NCBI GenBank assembly: GCA_019509985.1
Contig: JAEKLF010000036.1
Span: 21,033 to 85,032 of the forward strand
Length of the DNA stretch: 64,000 nucleotides
Direction of reading: 5' to 3'
Origin: Burkholderiales bacterium
Lineage (GTDB): Bacteria > Pseudomonadota > Gammaproteobacteria > Burkholderiales > Burkholderiaceae_C
Shown: piece after piece, positions 15,563-24,512 of the stretch
How positions within the stretch are numbered: position 1 is the first letter of the stretch
How the letters are laid out: every line of letters starts with the position of its first letter
Made by a program: the position numbers and the translations under genes
The notes under the pieces: generated by a model
What the model saw: the letters and a program-made list of their open reading frames with translations, nothing else
What the model was told of the DNA's origin: nothing
Database searches by the model: none

Positions 15563-16161
15563 ACCCCACCGACACCACCTCTCCCGAGCGCCGGCCCAAG
15601 CCCTGGCGACGACTGGCGGTGGTGTTGGCGCTGGCGGCGGCGCTGTGGGCGGCGTTCGAGTTCACCGGCCTGCGGGCCCAGATCAACCCGGCGACGCTGC
15701 GGGCAGGTTTTGCCGAGCACCGGCTCTGGGGCTTCGCCGCGTTCACGGCACTGTTCGTCGTCGGCAACATGATCCACCTGCCAGGCTGGTTCTTCCTCGC
15801 CGCGGCGGTGCTGGCGCTGGGGCCCGTGTGGGGCGCTCTGGCGACCTTGTCGGCGGCGCTGATCTCCTGCGTCGCCACCTTCTTCGTCGTGCGCGCCTTG
15901 GGCGCCAACGCGCTGCGCGAACTGCCCGGGTCGCTGGCACGGCGCCTGTTCGAGCGCCTGGACGCCCACCCGGTGCGCAGCGTGGCGCTGTTGCGCCTGG
16001 TCTTCCAGACGCTGCCGGCGATGAACTATGCACTGGCGCTGTCGGGCCTGCGCTTTCGTGACTACCTGCTGGGCACGCTGATCGGGCTGCCCGGGCCGGT
16101 GATCGTCTACGCGGCCTTCTTCGACACGCTTGCGGGCTGGATGGGCTGGACGGTGCATTGA
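15559..16161 (+). CDS. TVP38/TMEM64 (DedA-like VTT domain) membrane protein
   Basis: A 200-residue integral membrane protein with about five hydrophobic segments, beginning RLAVVLALAAALWAAFEF. The VTT-domain core is recognisable: FTALFVVGNMIHLPGWFFLAAAVL (cited in parts: VGNMIHLPGWFFL), then WGALATLSAALISC, the ARxLGA helix and RLVFQTLPAMNYALALSGL. Such proteins are linked to lipid or undecaprenyl-phosphate movement across the inner membrane. It starts at a TTG overlapping the phosphatase stop, which explains the missing ribosome site. No ATG lies before the first membrane helix. The exact cargo is unknown. Confidence 0.82.
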   Translation: MNPTDTTSPERRPKPWRRLAVVLALAAALWAAFEFTGLRAQINPATLRAGFAEHRLWGFAAFTALFVVGNMIHLPGWFFLAAAVLALGPVWGALATLSAALISCVATFFVVRALGANALRELPGSLARRLFERLDAHPVRSVALLRLVFQTLPAMNYALALSGLRFRDYLLGTLIGLPGPVIVYAAFFDTLAGWMGWTVH

Positions 16162-16219
16162 CCCCCCGCCTGCACGGGCGCATCGCGGCGGTGATGATGG
16201 CGACCAGCAGGGAGCTTGC

Positions 16220-17359
16220 ATGACCCCATCCACCTCTCGTCTGTTGTGGCTGCTGGCGCTGGCGAACTTCGTCATCGGCATGGGCGCTTTCGTCGTCGTC
16301 GGCGTGCTGTCGCCGGTGGCAGCGGCCTTCGACGTCGACCGCGCCCACGCCGGTGCGCTGATGAGCGTCTACGCCGCGACCTACGCCATCGCCTCGCCGC
16401 TGCTGGTGGCCGCCACCGGCCGGCTGGACCGCCGGCGGCTGCTGACCATCGGCCTGGCGCTGTTCGCGCTCGGCGCGCTCGCGGCCGCGCTGGCGCCGAG
16501 CTTTGCACTGCTGCTGGCCGCACGGGCGCTGATGGCCCTGGGCGGCGGCCTGGTCACGCCGGTGGCGGCCTCCATTGGCGTGGCGCTGGCAGGGCCGGGC
16601 CAGCAGGGACGGGCACTGGCCGTCGTCTTTGGCGGGCTCACGTCCGCCCAGGTACTGGGCGTGCCGGCCGGTGCATGGCTGGGTTATGCCTTTGGCTGGG
16701 CTGCGGCCTTCGCCGTCGTCGCCGGGTTGTCCTTGCTGGGTCTGGTGGCCATCGTTACGGCCTTGCCCTCCGGCATCGCCGTACCGGTGGCAAACCTGGC
16801 GAGCCTGGGTGCGGTGCTGCGCAGTGGGCGGCTGATGCTGGCCATCGCGTTCACGGCCCTGTTCACCGGCGCGCTCTACGTCTGCTACACCTTCCTCGCA
16901 CCGCTGCTGGAGACGCTCTACGGTCTCAGCCGCGACGGCGTCACCGGCATGCTGCTGCTGTTCGGCCTGGGCGCCGTCGTTGGCAACGCGATGGGCGGGC
17001 GGCTGACCGACGGCATCGGCTCGCTGCGCACGCTCGTCCTGCTGTGCCTGGCGCAGAGCCTGCTAATGCCGGCGCTGACCTTGCCGACCTGGCCGTTGCC
17101 CGTGGTCGGCGCGCTGATCTTCGTCTGGAGCGTGTTCGGCTGGAGTTTCATGGTGCCGCAGCAGGCACGCCTGGCGGCGCTGGACCCGGCGCGGCTGCCG
17201 GTGCTGTTCGCGCTGAATGCGTCGGCCATCTACGTCGGCGCGACGCTGGGTTCGAGTGTGGGCGGCGCGGTGCTGAAGGGCCTCGGCCTGCATGCGCTGG
17301 GCCTGTTTGGCGCCACGCTGGCCCTGCTTGGTCTGGCCTCATTGGCATTCCGTCGCTGA
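16220..17359 (+). CDS. MFS transporter (arabinose-efflux/DHA1-like)
   Basis: A 379-residue protein with twelve predicted membrane helices. Helix 1 is WLLALANFVIGMGAFVVVGVL. The motif-A-like loop between helices 2 and 3 is ATGRLDRRRLL, and helix 4 starts ALMALGGGLVTPV. It resembles the AraJ/YdhP drug and sugar efflux branch of DHA1. Start at the ATG at 16220, preceded by GGGAG. It follows the VTT gene by 58 bases on the same strand and may be co-transcribed. The substrate cannot be told from sequence. Confidence 0.85.
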   Translation: MTPSTSRLLWLLALANFVIGMGAFVVVGVLSPVAAAFDVDRAHAGALMSVYAATYAIASPLLVAATGRLDRRRLLTIGLALFALGALAAALAPSFALLLAARALMALGGGLVTPVAASIGVALAGPGQQGRALAVVFGGLTSAQVLGVPAGAWLGYAFGWAAAFAVVAGLSLLGLVAIVTALPSGIAVPVANLASLGAVLRSGRLMLAIAFTALFTGALYVCYTFLAPLLETLYGLSRDGVTGMLLLFGLGAVVGNAMGGRLTDGIGSLRTLVLLCLAQSLLMPALTLPTWPLPVVGALIFVWSVFGWSFMVPQQARLAALDPARLPVLFALNASAIYVGATLGSSVGGAVLKGLGLHALGLFGATLALLGLASLAFRR

Positions 17360-17418
17360 CCTTGGACAGGGGCTTTGCCGGCCCCGCATACTGGCCACCC
17401 CTATCGGAGACACGACCC

Positions 17419-18219
17419 ATGAAGACTTGGCTGATCGCCACTCTCGCCCTGGCTGCCGCAGGCGCGCAAGCGCAAGGCACCGACCCGCTGAAGGCCGCCG
17501 TCGCGGCCGACCACCGTTCGGTGGGCAATGTCGCCCGCGACGTCTACCGCCACCCTTACGAGACGCTGGCCTTCTTCGGCATCAAGCCGACCGACACCGT
17601 CGTCGAGCTCGCCCCCGGCCCCGGCGGCTGGTACACCGAGATCCTCGCGCCCTACCTGTCTGCACAAGGCCAGCTCTATGAGGCCGCTGACGATCCGGCC
17701 TCCAGCTCCGCCTACAACCAGCGCAGCGCGGCCCGCTTCAAGGCCAAGATGGATTCGATGGGCGTCTACGGCAAGGTCAAGATCACCGTCTTCGACCCCG
17801 TTGCCGGCAAGCTCGACATCGCGCCCGCGGGCAGCGCCGATGCGGTGCTGACCTTCCGCAACGTGCACAACTGGATGGACGCCGGCACCGCCCAGGCCGT
17901 GTTCAATGCAGCCTTCAAGGCGCTGAAGTCCGGCGGCACGCTGGGCGTCGAGGAGCACCGCCTGCCGGCCTCGCGCACGCAGGACCCCAAGGCCGGCACG
18001 GGCTATGTGCAGGAGGCCACGGTCATCAAGTTCGCCGAAGCCGCCGGCTTCAAGCTGGCCGGCCGCAGCGACATCAACGCCAACCCCAAGGACACGGCGG
18101 ATCACCCCGATGGTGTCTGGACCCTGCCGCCGACCTATGCGCTCAAGGACAAGGACCGCGCCAAGTACCAGGCCATTGGCGAGAGCGACCGCATGACCTT
18201 GAAGTTCACGAAGCCCTGA
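17419..18219 (+). CDS. Exported class I SAM-methyltransferase-like protein (COG4798 type)
   Basis: A 266-residue protein that begins with a clear signal peptide (KTWLIATLALAAAGAQAQ). The mature part has a class I methyltransferase fold: VVELAPGPGGWYTEILAPYL for the SAM-binding motif I region (glycines in PGPGG), an acidic residue before strand 3, and ADAVLTFRNVHNWMD for motif IV. The end is GTLGVEEHRLPASR. This matches the predicted methyltransferases of COG4798, which are often exported although SAM is cytoplasmic, so methylation by this protein is doubtful. It overlaps the next gene by one base (TGATG), which suggests an operon. Confidence 0.8.
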   Translation: MKTWLIATLALAAAGAQAQGTDPLKAAVAADHRSVGNVARDVYRHPYETLAFFGIKPTDTVVELAPGPGGWYTEILAPYLSAQGQLYEAADDPASSSAYNQRSAARFKAKMDSMGVYGKVKITVFDPVAGKLDIAPAGSADAVLTFRNVHNWMDAGTAQAVFNAAFKALKSGGTLGVEEHRLPASRTQDPKAGTGYVQEATVIKFAEAAGFKLAGRSDINANPKDTADHPDGVWTLPPTYALKDKDRAKYQAIGESDRMTLKFTKP

Positions 18220-19028
18220 TGGGTCGGCGGCACGCGGTCATCGGCTATGGCCGCTTGGCAGCGGCGCTGGTGCCGGCGCTGCGTGCGGCGGGTGAGGATG
18301 TCGTCGTCGGACGGCGTTCGCCCGGCGATGGTGAACTGGGCGTGGCGGATGCGATGCGCGCCGCCGACTGGGTCTGGTTGACCGTGCCGGACGACCACAT
18401 CGCCGCCATCGCCGCAGCTCTGCCATGGCGAGCGGGCCAGCTGGCCCTGCACTGCAGCGGCGCAACGCCGCTCGCCGCGCTGGCGCCAGCGCCGGCCGCG
18501 GCCGGCTTTCATCCGCTGAAGTTGCTGGCCGGCGACGCGGGCCTGGCGGGCGCTCACGTCGGCATCGAGGCCGACGCCGCTCAGCAGCCTGTGCTGCAAG
18601 CACTCGCCCACGCACTGGGCCTCGTGCCGCTGGCGCTGCCGGCGCCGATGAGCGGCGAAGCGCGCGCGGCCTATCACGCGGCGGCCAACCTGGCGGCCAG
18701 CGGCGTGCTGGCCGTGCTGGCCGAGGCGCAGTCGCTTTGGGTGGCAGCGGGCCTGGCGCCGTCCGACGCGTTGCCGGCACTCACGCCGCTGACCCGTGGC
18801 GCGCTGGACACGGCCCTGGCGCGCGGGCTGGCCGGCGCCGTCTCCGGGCCCGTCGCCCGTGGCGACGCCGGCGTGCTGGCCCGCCACCTGGACGCACTAG
18901 CCGCCGCCGGCCTGGACACCGACCTGTTGCTGGCGCTGGGCCGGCGACAGCTCGCGCTGGCCGAGGCGGCCGGGCGCCTGGATGCAGCGCAGCTCACGGC
19001 GCTGCACGCTCTGCTGGGTTCGCGATGA
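18219..19028 (+). CDS. Rossmann-like and DUF2520 domain protein
   Basis: A 269-residue protein with an N-terminal NAD(P)-binding-like domain (HAVIGYGRLAAALVPAL, with GxGxxA altered to GYGRLA; then WVWLTVPDDHIAAIA) and a C-terminal all-helical DUF2520 domain (HPLKLLAG, EARAAYHAAANLAAS). The layout is that of ProC/6-phosphogluconate-dehydrogenase-like reductases. Members are common in bacteria but their substrate is not established. The start ATG shares a base with the stop of the upstream methyltransferase-like gene. Confidence 0.8.
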   Translation: MGRRHAVIGYGRLAAALVPALRAAGEDVVVGRRSPGDGELGVADAMRAADWVWLTVPDDHIAAIAAALPWRAGQLALHCSGATPLAALAPAPAAAGFHPLKLLAGDAGLAGAHVGIEADAAQQPVLQALAHALGLVPLALPAPMSGEARAAYHAAANLAASGVLAVLAEAQSLWVAAGLAPSDALPALTPLTRGALDTALARGLAGAVSGPVARGDAGVLARHLDALAAAGLDTDLLLALGRRQLALAEAAGRLDAAQLTALHALLGSR

Positions 19029-19148
19029 ATACGCTTGCAGCTGGCGTGACAAAGGCCGCGTTCGGCCGTCAGCCTGGCATTTGGCGGCGAGCCGCGCGTC
19101 CTAGACTGCCCAGATTCCCGTCGCCGTTGCCGGGACAGGGAGTTCCAG

Positions 19149-19703
19149 ATGTCCGACGCGTCCATCCAGACCATGATCCGGGCCGACGCCGCCCAGATCC
19201 TGCACGACGTCGTCGAAGAGCTGCCCGATGCCCGCGAGCGCCTGGCCTACGTGCGCAGCATGACGGAGCAGGCCGCCACCAAGGTGCTCAACCTGGTGGA
19301 AGCCGCGGCCGATGACGCCGAGGCCGTGCGCAAGAAGGGCCGCGAACTGTCCGACGCGCTGAACCGCCTGGCCCTGTCCAGCAACATCAGCCCCGAACGG
19401 GCTCGCGCGCTGATGAAGCTGTGCGCGGCCTATGCCGCCGACGCCGCGAGCTTTGCGGCGCGCGAGAAGTCGCTGCACACCGAGATCATGATGTCGCAGG
19501 ACTTCCAGGATCTCTCCGGTCAGGTCATCAACAAGGTCAGCAAGATGCTGGAGCGCGCCGAGCCGCCGCTCAAGGACCTGATCCAGTCCATGCCCAAGCC
19601 GGCCCCGGCCGCCGCGACCGCGGAACTCGGCGGCGTGCAGACGCCCGACAAGGCCCTCAAGCAGGACGATGTGGACGACCTGCTGGCCTCACTGGGTTTC
19701 TAA
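19149..19703 (+). CDS. cheZ: Chemotaxis protein phosphatase CheZ
   Basis: A 184-residue protein, somewhat shorter than E. coli CheZ (214), and mostly long helices. The phosphatase active segment MMSQDFQDLSGQVINKV carries the conserved Asp and the Gln that positions water for CheY-P hydrolysis. The extreme C-terminus DDVDDLLASLGF is the CheY-binding peptide. CheZ shortens the motile response by dephosphorylating CheY-P. It is normally next to cheY; here no other che gene is adjacent, so it is an orphan. Start ATG follows GGGAG. Its stop overlaps the stop of the convergent mtfA by 4 bases. Confidence 0.93.
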   Translation: MSDASIQTMIRADAAQILHDVVEELPDARERLAYVRSMTEQAATKVLNLVEAAADDAEAVRKKGRELSDALNRLALSSNISPERARALMKLCAAYAADAASFAAREKSLHTEIMMSQDFQDLSGQVINKVSKMLERAEPPLKDLIQSMPKPAPAAATAELGGVQTPDKALKQDDVDDLLASLGF

Positions 19704-20521
19704 AGCCAAGCTGCCGGGTCGAGCCGGTAGTAGCCGCTCAGCTCGGCATACAGCGCCGGGTGGCCCGTGGCCAGTTCGATGGGCCGCTCGAAGAACAGTT
19801 CGCTGACGACGGCGAAGAACTCCGCCGGATCAGTGGCCGCGTAGGCATCGATCAACCCGGGCTCGCCGCGCGCGAGCCGCCAGCGCAGCATGTCGTACTC
19901 GTTCTGCATCACCGTGGACCAGCGCCGGTAGGCCTCGGCCGTCGGCAACGCGGGTGCACCGTTGGCGCGGCCACCGGCCTGGTCGAGCTGGTGGGCGAAC
20001 TCGTGGATGACGACGTTGTGCCCATCACCCGGCGTGGCTGCGCCGCGCCTGACTTCGTCCCAGGCCAGCAAGACCTGGCCCTGGCTCCAGCTCTCGCCGG
20101 CCAGTACGCGGCGCTGGTCGGACAGCACGCCGCTGGACTCGGTCACCGGCCGGTCGACGACGAAGGCGCCCGGGTAGACCAGCACCTGGCGCAGTTCGGG
20201 GTAGACGCCGCGCGTCGCACCGAGCAGCGGCAGGCAGGCCAGCGCGGCGATGGTCACGCGGATTTCATCGGTTACGCGCAGGCCGCGGCAGCCGATGATG
20301 GGTTTTTCGGCCAGGAAGACCTGCATCAGCGCCTTGAGCTTGAGCTGCTGGCGAGCCGGCAGCCTCGAGACCAGCGGCACCTGGCGGCGCAGCAGCCGAC
20401 GCCAGGCCTGCGGGAAGGGCCGGCCGGCGATGCGCTCGCGCCGACGGCGCACCCACAGCGGCCACAGCGCGACAGCCGCGGCGGCCAGCAGGGCAAGGCA
20501 GAAGCAGATCAGCAGCGGCAT
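19700..20521 (-). CDS. mtfA: Zinc-dependent peptidase MtfA
   Basis: A 273-residue MtfA-family metallopeptidase. The zinc site is HEFAHQLDQ near residue 160, followed by the family features (ANGAPALP, ATDPAEFFAVVSELFFE), where the Glu of SELFF is a further ligand. In E. coli MtfA binds the Mlc repressor and so affects glucose uptake. Residues 3-24 are a single hydrophobic segment (LLICFCLALLAAAAVALWPLW), so this one is probably membrane-anchored. I use the ATG at 20521, where the hydrophobic segment begins. Confidence 0.9.
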   Translation of the reverse strand: MPLLICFCLALLAAAAVALWPLWVRRRRERIAGRPFPQAWRRLLRRQVPLVSRLPARQQLKLKALMQVFLAEKPIIGCRGLRVTDEIRVTIAALACLPLLGATRGVYPELRQVLVYPGAFVVDRPVTESSGVLSDQRRVLAGESWSQGQVLLAWDEVRRGAATPGDGHNVVIHEFAHQLDQAGGRANGAPALPTAEAYRRWSTVMQNEYDMLRWRLARGEPGLIDAYAATDPAEFFAVVSELFFERPIELATGHPALYAELSGYYRLDPAAWL

Positions 20522-20648
20522 GGAGCGTCCCGGTGGTTCCGCCTGCAACTGGGTGTGGCAAGGCGCTTTGCAAGCCCCGCGACCGACGCAGGCGGATGGC
20601 AAAGGCAGCGCACAAGCGCGAGCACGGCGTACACGCTAGTCTGCGCCC

Positions 20649-21827
20649 ATGTCCATTCCCATGCCCATCGAACGCGAATCGCGTCTGCAGGCCTGGCAGG
20701 TGCTGCTCGGCGGCATCTGCGCGCTGGTGCTGACCATTGGCCTGGCCCGCTTCGCCTACACGCCGCTGCTGCCGCAGATGCACACCCAAGCCGGCCTGGG
20801 CGTGGCCGATGGCGGCATGCTGGCGGCCATCAACTACGCCGGCTACATGAGCGGCGCGCTGTTGGCGGCCTGGATCGAAAGCCCGATTTGGCGTCAGCGC
20901 CTGTACAGCTGGGGTCTGCCGCTGGCCCTGGTCATCACGGCGCTGATGGGCCTGAGCACGCAGTTCGGCGTCTGGGCGCTGTCACGCTATGTCGGCGGCC
21001 TGTGTGGCGCCGCGGGCATGCTGCTGGGCTCGGGCCTGGTGCAAGGCTGGCTGATGCGGTCGGGGCGGCGGCCCGAACTGGGCCTGTACTTCGTCGGCCT
21101 GGGCCTGGGCATCGTCGTGTCGGCGCTGGGCGCGATGGGCATGACGGGGCTGAACCTCGGCTGGGCCGCACAGTGGCAGGGCTTTGCGCTGCTGGGACTG
21201 GCCTTCCTGATTCCGGCCTGGGCCTGGCGCCCGCCGGTGCCGCCGCCAGTGGTCAAGGCTGCGAATGGGGCGGCACCCAGCCGGCGCTGGATGGCGTTGA
21301 TGGTCGCGGCCTACTTCTGCGCGGGCTGGGGCTTCGTCATCAACGCGACCTTCACGGTCGCCATCGTCGAGAAGCAGCCGCTGCTGGCCGGGCAGGGGCC
21401 GTGGGCCTGGCTGCTGGTCGGGCTGGCGGCCACGCCGGCGGTGTTCGTGTGGGATCGCATCGCGCGGCGCACCGGCGATGTCGGCGCGCTGCTGATCGCC
21501 TTTGGCGTGCAGATCGTTGGCGTGCTGCTGCCGATGCTGGCCGGTGGCCTCATCGCTTCCCTGCTGGGCGCGTTGCTGTACGGCGCGACTTTCATCGGCA
21601 TCGTCAGCCTGACGCTGGCCCTGGTGGGCCGGCGCTCACCCGCCAACCCCGGCAAGGCAATGGCACGGCTGACGCTGAGCTATGGCGTGGCGCAGGTCAG
21701 CGCGCCGGCGCTGACGGGACGCATGGTCGAGGCCAGTGGCAGCTTCGACGCGGCGCTGTGGCTGACGGCGGCCGTGCTGGCCGCCGGCATGCTCGCCCTG
21801 GTGGGCGTGCTGCGCGAATCGCGCTGA
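20649..21827 (+). CDS. YbfB/YjiJ family MFS transporter
   Basis: A 392-residue, twelve-helix transporter. The N-terminus carries the YbfB/YjiJ signature: ALVLTIGLARFAYTPLLPQM, then GGMLAAINYAGYMSGAL. No substrate is firmly known for the family. A TAGTCT hexamer at 20637-20642 ends only six bases before the ATG, and I see no ribosome site, so the mRNA may be leaderless. Its stop abuts the stop of the minus-strand lipoprotein gene with no space between. Confidence 0.85.
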   Translation: MSIPMPIERESRLQAWQVLLGGICALVLTIGLARFAYTPLLPQMHTQAGLGVADGGMLAAINYAGYMSGALLAAWIESPIWRQRLYSWGLPLALVITALMGLSTQFGVWALSRYVGGLCGAAGMLLGSGLVQGWLMRSGRRPELGLYFVGLGLGIVVSALGAMGMTGLNLGWAAQWQGFALLGLAFLIPAWAWRPPVPPPVVKAANGAAPSRRWMALMVAAYFCAGWGFVINATFTVAIVEKQPLLAGQGPWAWLLVGLAATPAVFVWDRIARRTGDVGALLIAFGVQIVGVLLPMLAGGLIASLLGALLYGATFIGIVSLTLALVGRRSPANPGKAMARLTLSYGVAQVSAPALTGRMVEASGSFDAALWLTAAVLAAGMLALVGVLRESR

Positions 21828-22082
21828 TCAGCGGCCGGGCAGGGTGCCCGAGCGCGTGCGGCGCGCGGCGTCGGACATCGCCTCTGCGTCGCGCCTGTCC
21901 TGCTCGCGGTCCGCGGCGGTGCGGCAGGTGATCTTCTGGAACTTGCTGCCGGTGATCTGCTCGCGCTCGCAGACCGTGGTGGGATCGATGGCAGCGACCT
22001 GCTGCGGCGCCTCGTTGACGGCAGGCGTGCCGGCACAGCCGATCAGCATGGCGGGAAGCAGGAGCAAAAACAGGCGTTTCAT
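21828..22082 (-). CDS. Small CERE/CRTA lipoprotein, copy B
   Basis: An 84-residue putative lipoprotein with signal peptide KRLFLLLLPAMLIGC, where the Cys is the lipidation site. The mature part holds two more cysteines in a pattern shared with the neighbouring gene: TVCEREQITGSKFQKITCRTAADR. The two cysteines may form a disulfide in the periplasm. The tail is charged and helical. It is the downstream member of a tandem pair, 80 bases after copy A. No function is known to me. Confidence 0.75.
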   Translation of the reverse strand: MKRLFLLLLPAMLIGCAGTPAVNEAPQQVAAIDPTTVCEREQITGSKFQKITCRTAADREQDRRDAEAMSDAARRTRSGTLPGR

Positions 22083-22162
22083 GATGTCGGAGCCGGGGGT
22101 GGGCCAAGGGCACCTCGCTTCGACCTTTCGGGAAGCGGGTTGTGGAAACGGGATGAACGGGC

Positions 22163-22414
22163 TTATTTGCCCGTGGTCAGGCCCTGGAAGTTGCGTCGTG
22201 CCTCTTCCACCTGGGCGACGCCTTCCTGGGCGGCCTTGCGCTGCTCGGCGGTGCGGCAACGCGTGGTCGGCAGGCTGGTGCCGGTGCGGGCCTCGCGCTC
22301 GCAGATGGTGTCCTTGTCGACAGGCGCCAGCGCGACCTCCTGCTTGGGTTCGGTCGGCGCGGACGCGCAGGCGGCCAGCAGCAAGGGGATCAAGGGCAGC
22401 AGCAATCGTTTCAT
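22163..22414 (-). CDS. Small CERE/CRTA lipoprotein, copy A
   Basis: An 83-residue putative lipoprotein: signal KRLLLPLIPLLLAAC with lipobox LLAAC, then a Pro/Glu-rich linker and DTICEREARTGTSLPTTRCRTAEQR. It shares the CERExxTG...CRTA pattern with copy B, so the pair arose by tandem duplication. The gene is divergent from the S9 peptidase, whose ATG is 65 bases away. Function unknown. Confidence 0.75.
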   Translation of the reverse strand: MKRLLLPLIPLLLAACASAPTEPKQEVALAPVDKDTICEREARTGTSLPTTRCRTAEQRKAAQEGVAQVEEARRNFQGLTTGK

Positions 22415-22478
22415 GGCGAAAGACAGTCGAGGTTAGGCGCCGCAGAATACCGCGCGCCTGACTTCCCAACACCATGAC

Positions 22479-24512
22479 ATGCGACACCTGCTGACAACCC
22501 TAGCTCTCGCCGGACTGCTGCTTTCGCCGGCGTTTGCCCAGCCCGCGCCGGTGGCCCGCAGCTTCGACGCCGCCGCGGCCAACGGCCTGCAACGCCTCGT
22601 CGACCCCGAGATCTCGCCGGATGGCCGCTGGGTCGTCTACGGCCTGCGGGCGGCCGACATGGCCAAGGACAAATTCCAGACCGACCTCTGGCTCGCGCCG
22701 ACGGCGCCCGGCAGCGTGCCGCGGCGCCTGACCTTTGCCGGCGACGTCACCGGCAAGCCGCACTGGGTCGGCCCGACGGGTGACGCCATCGCCTTCCTGG
22801 CCGCGCGTGGCGGTGAGGAGGACAAGAAGAACGGCCCGCAGCTCTGGCGTCTGCCGGTCGCTGGCGGCGGCGAGGCCGAGAAGCTGACCGACGTGAAGGG
22901 CGGCGTCGAGGACTACGCCCTGTCGCCCGACGGCCGCCGCGCCGTCCTCGTCGTCATGGACGAGGCACCCGACCCCGAGACACTGGGTGGCTGGCAGCGC
23001 AAGACGGCCTTTCCCATCGTCATCGACCGCTTCCACTTCAAGCAGGACCGCGAGGGTTATCTCGATGGCCGCCACAAGCACCTTCAGCTCTTCGACCTGG
23101 CCAGCCGCAAGGCCGAGGCGCTGACCCGCGGCGACTTCGACGAGACCGCGCCGGCCTGGAGCCCGGATGGCCGGGAACTGGCCTTCCTCAGCAACCGCGC
23201 GGCCGAGCTGGACCGCACCGAGGCGACCAGCCTCTTCGTCATGCCCGCTGTACCCGGCGCCGCGCAGCGCGCGCTGGCCACGCTGACGACGGACAACGAC
23301 GATGCCCATCCGGCCTGGAGTCCTGACGGCCGCCTCATCGCTCTGCCCACGGGCGACGAGATCAAGTGGAGCGCCTACCAGCAATGGCGCGTCAGCCTCT
23401 ACGACGCAGCCAGCGGCGCGGCCCGCGTGCTGAGTGCGGGCCTGGACCGAGGCTGGCAGCCCCAGCTCGCCTGGACGCCGGATGGCACGGCCCTCGTCGG
23501 CGTCGTCGACGATGACAGGCACAGCCAGCTCGCGCGCATCACGCTGGCGGACGGCAAGCTGCAGCGGCTGAGCGGCCCGGGCACGGCCGCGATGGCCAGC
23601 GTGGCGCGCGACGGCCGCATCGCTTTCCTGGCCGGCGGCTTCAGCCAGCCGGCCGAACTGAAGCTGCAGGAGCCCGGCGCAGCTGCACCGCGGGCACTGA
23701 CGGCCCATCACGACAGCTGGCGTGCCGGCCTGGCGCTGTCGACGGTGCGCGAGTTCGCGGTGAAGAGCGCGGACGGCGCCGAGGTCCGTGGCCTGCTGGC
23801 CCTGCCGCCCGAAGCCAGGCTGCCGCTGCCCACGGTGCTCTTCGTCCACGGTGGCCCCAACGGCCAGGATGCCCACGAACTGGCCGGCCGCAGCGTGCTG
23901 CGCGAGCGCCTCGTCGCGGCCGGCTACGCCGTGCTGCAGGTCAACTACCGTGGCAGCAGCGGCCGCGGCCAGGCCTTCCAGCGCGCCATCCATGCGGACT
24001 GGGGTCATCTCGAAGTGCAGGACCTGCACGCGGCCGTGGACTGGGCCGTCAAGCAGGGCATTGCCGACCCGGCGCGCCTGGGCGTGGGCGGCTGGAGCTA
24101 CGGCGGCCTGCTGACCGATTACCTGATCGCCAGCGACAACCGCTTCAAGGCCGCCGTCAGCGGTGCCGGCAGCGGCAACCAGCTCAGCATGTTCGGCGCC
24201 GACCAGTACGCCGTGCAGTACGAGCGCGAGATGGGCCTGCCCTGGGCGCAACGCGAACGCTGGCTGAAGGTCTCCTACCCCTTCTTCAAGGCCGACCGCA
24301 TCAAGACGCCCACCCTCTTCCTCGGCGGCGAGAAGGACTTCAACGTGCCCATCGCCGGCGGCGAGCAGATGTATCTGGCGCTGAAGATGCTGGGCGTGCC
24401 GACCCAGCTGGTCATCTACCCGGGCCAGTTCCACGGCCTGTCGTTGCCCAGCTACCAGCGCGACTGGGAGGCCCGTTTCATCGCCTGGATGGACCGCTAT
24501 CTGAAGCCCTAG
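22479..24512 (+). CDS. S9 family peptidase (acylaminoacyl/dipeptidyl peptidase type)
   Basis: A 677-residue exported serine peptidase of the prolyl oligopeptidase clan. Residues 1-20 are a signal peptide (LLTTLALAGLLLSPAFAQ). Residues ~35-400 form a beta-propeller with WD40-like PD40 repeats (ISPDGRWVVYG, WSPDGRELAFLSN, WSPDGRLIALP). The catalytic alpha/beta-hydrolase domain begins near residue 420: PTVLFVHGGPNGQ, nucleophile Ser in GGWSYGG, acid Asp in GEKDFNVP, and His in GQFHGLS. It probably trims oligopeptides in the periplasm. Upstream lies the divergent lipoprotein pair; downstream is a large inverted repeat. Confidence 0.92.
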   Translation: MRHLLTTLALAGLLLSPAFAQPAPVARSFDAAAANGLQRLVDPEISPDGRWVVYGLRAADMAKDKFQTDLWLAPTAPGSVPRRLTFAGDVTGKPHWVGPTGDAIAFLAARGGEEDKKNGPQLWRLPVAGGGEAEKLTDVKGGVEDYALSPDGRRAVLVVMDEAPDPETLGGWQRKTAFPIVIDRFHFKQDREGYLDGRHKHLQLFDLASRKAEALTRGDFDETAPAWSPDGRELAFLSNRAAELDRTEATSLFVMPAVPGAAQRALATLTTDNDDAHPAWSPDGRLIALPTGDEIKWSAYQQWRVSLYDAASGAARVLSAGLDRGWQPQLAWTPDGTALVGVVDDDRHSQLARITLADGKLQRLSGPGTAAMASVARDGRIAFLAGGFSQPAELKLQEPGAAAPRALTAHHDSWRAGLALSTVREFAVKSADGAEVRGLLALPPEARLPLPTVLFVHGGPNGQDAHELAGRSVLRERLVAAGYAVLQVNYRGSSGRGQAFQRAIHADWGHLEVQDLHAAVDWAVKQGIADPARLGVGGWSYGGLLTDYLIASDNRFKAAVSGAGSGNQLSMFGADQYAVQYEREMGLPWAQRERWLKVSYPFFKADRIKTPTLFLGGEKDFNVPIAGGEQMYLALKMLGVPTQLVIYPGQFHGLSLPSYQRDWEARFIAWMDRYLKP

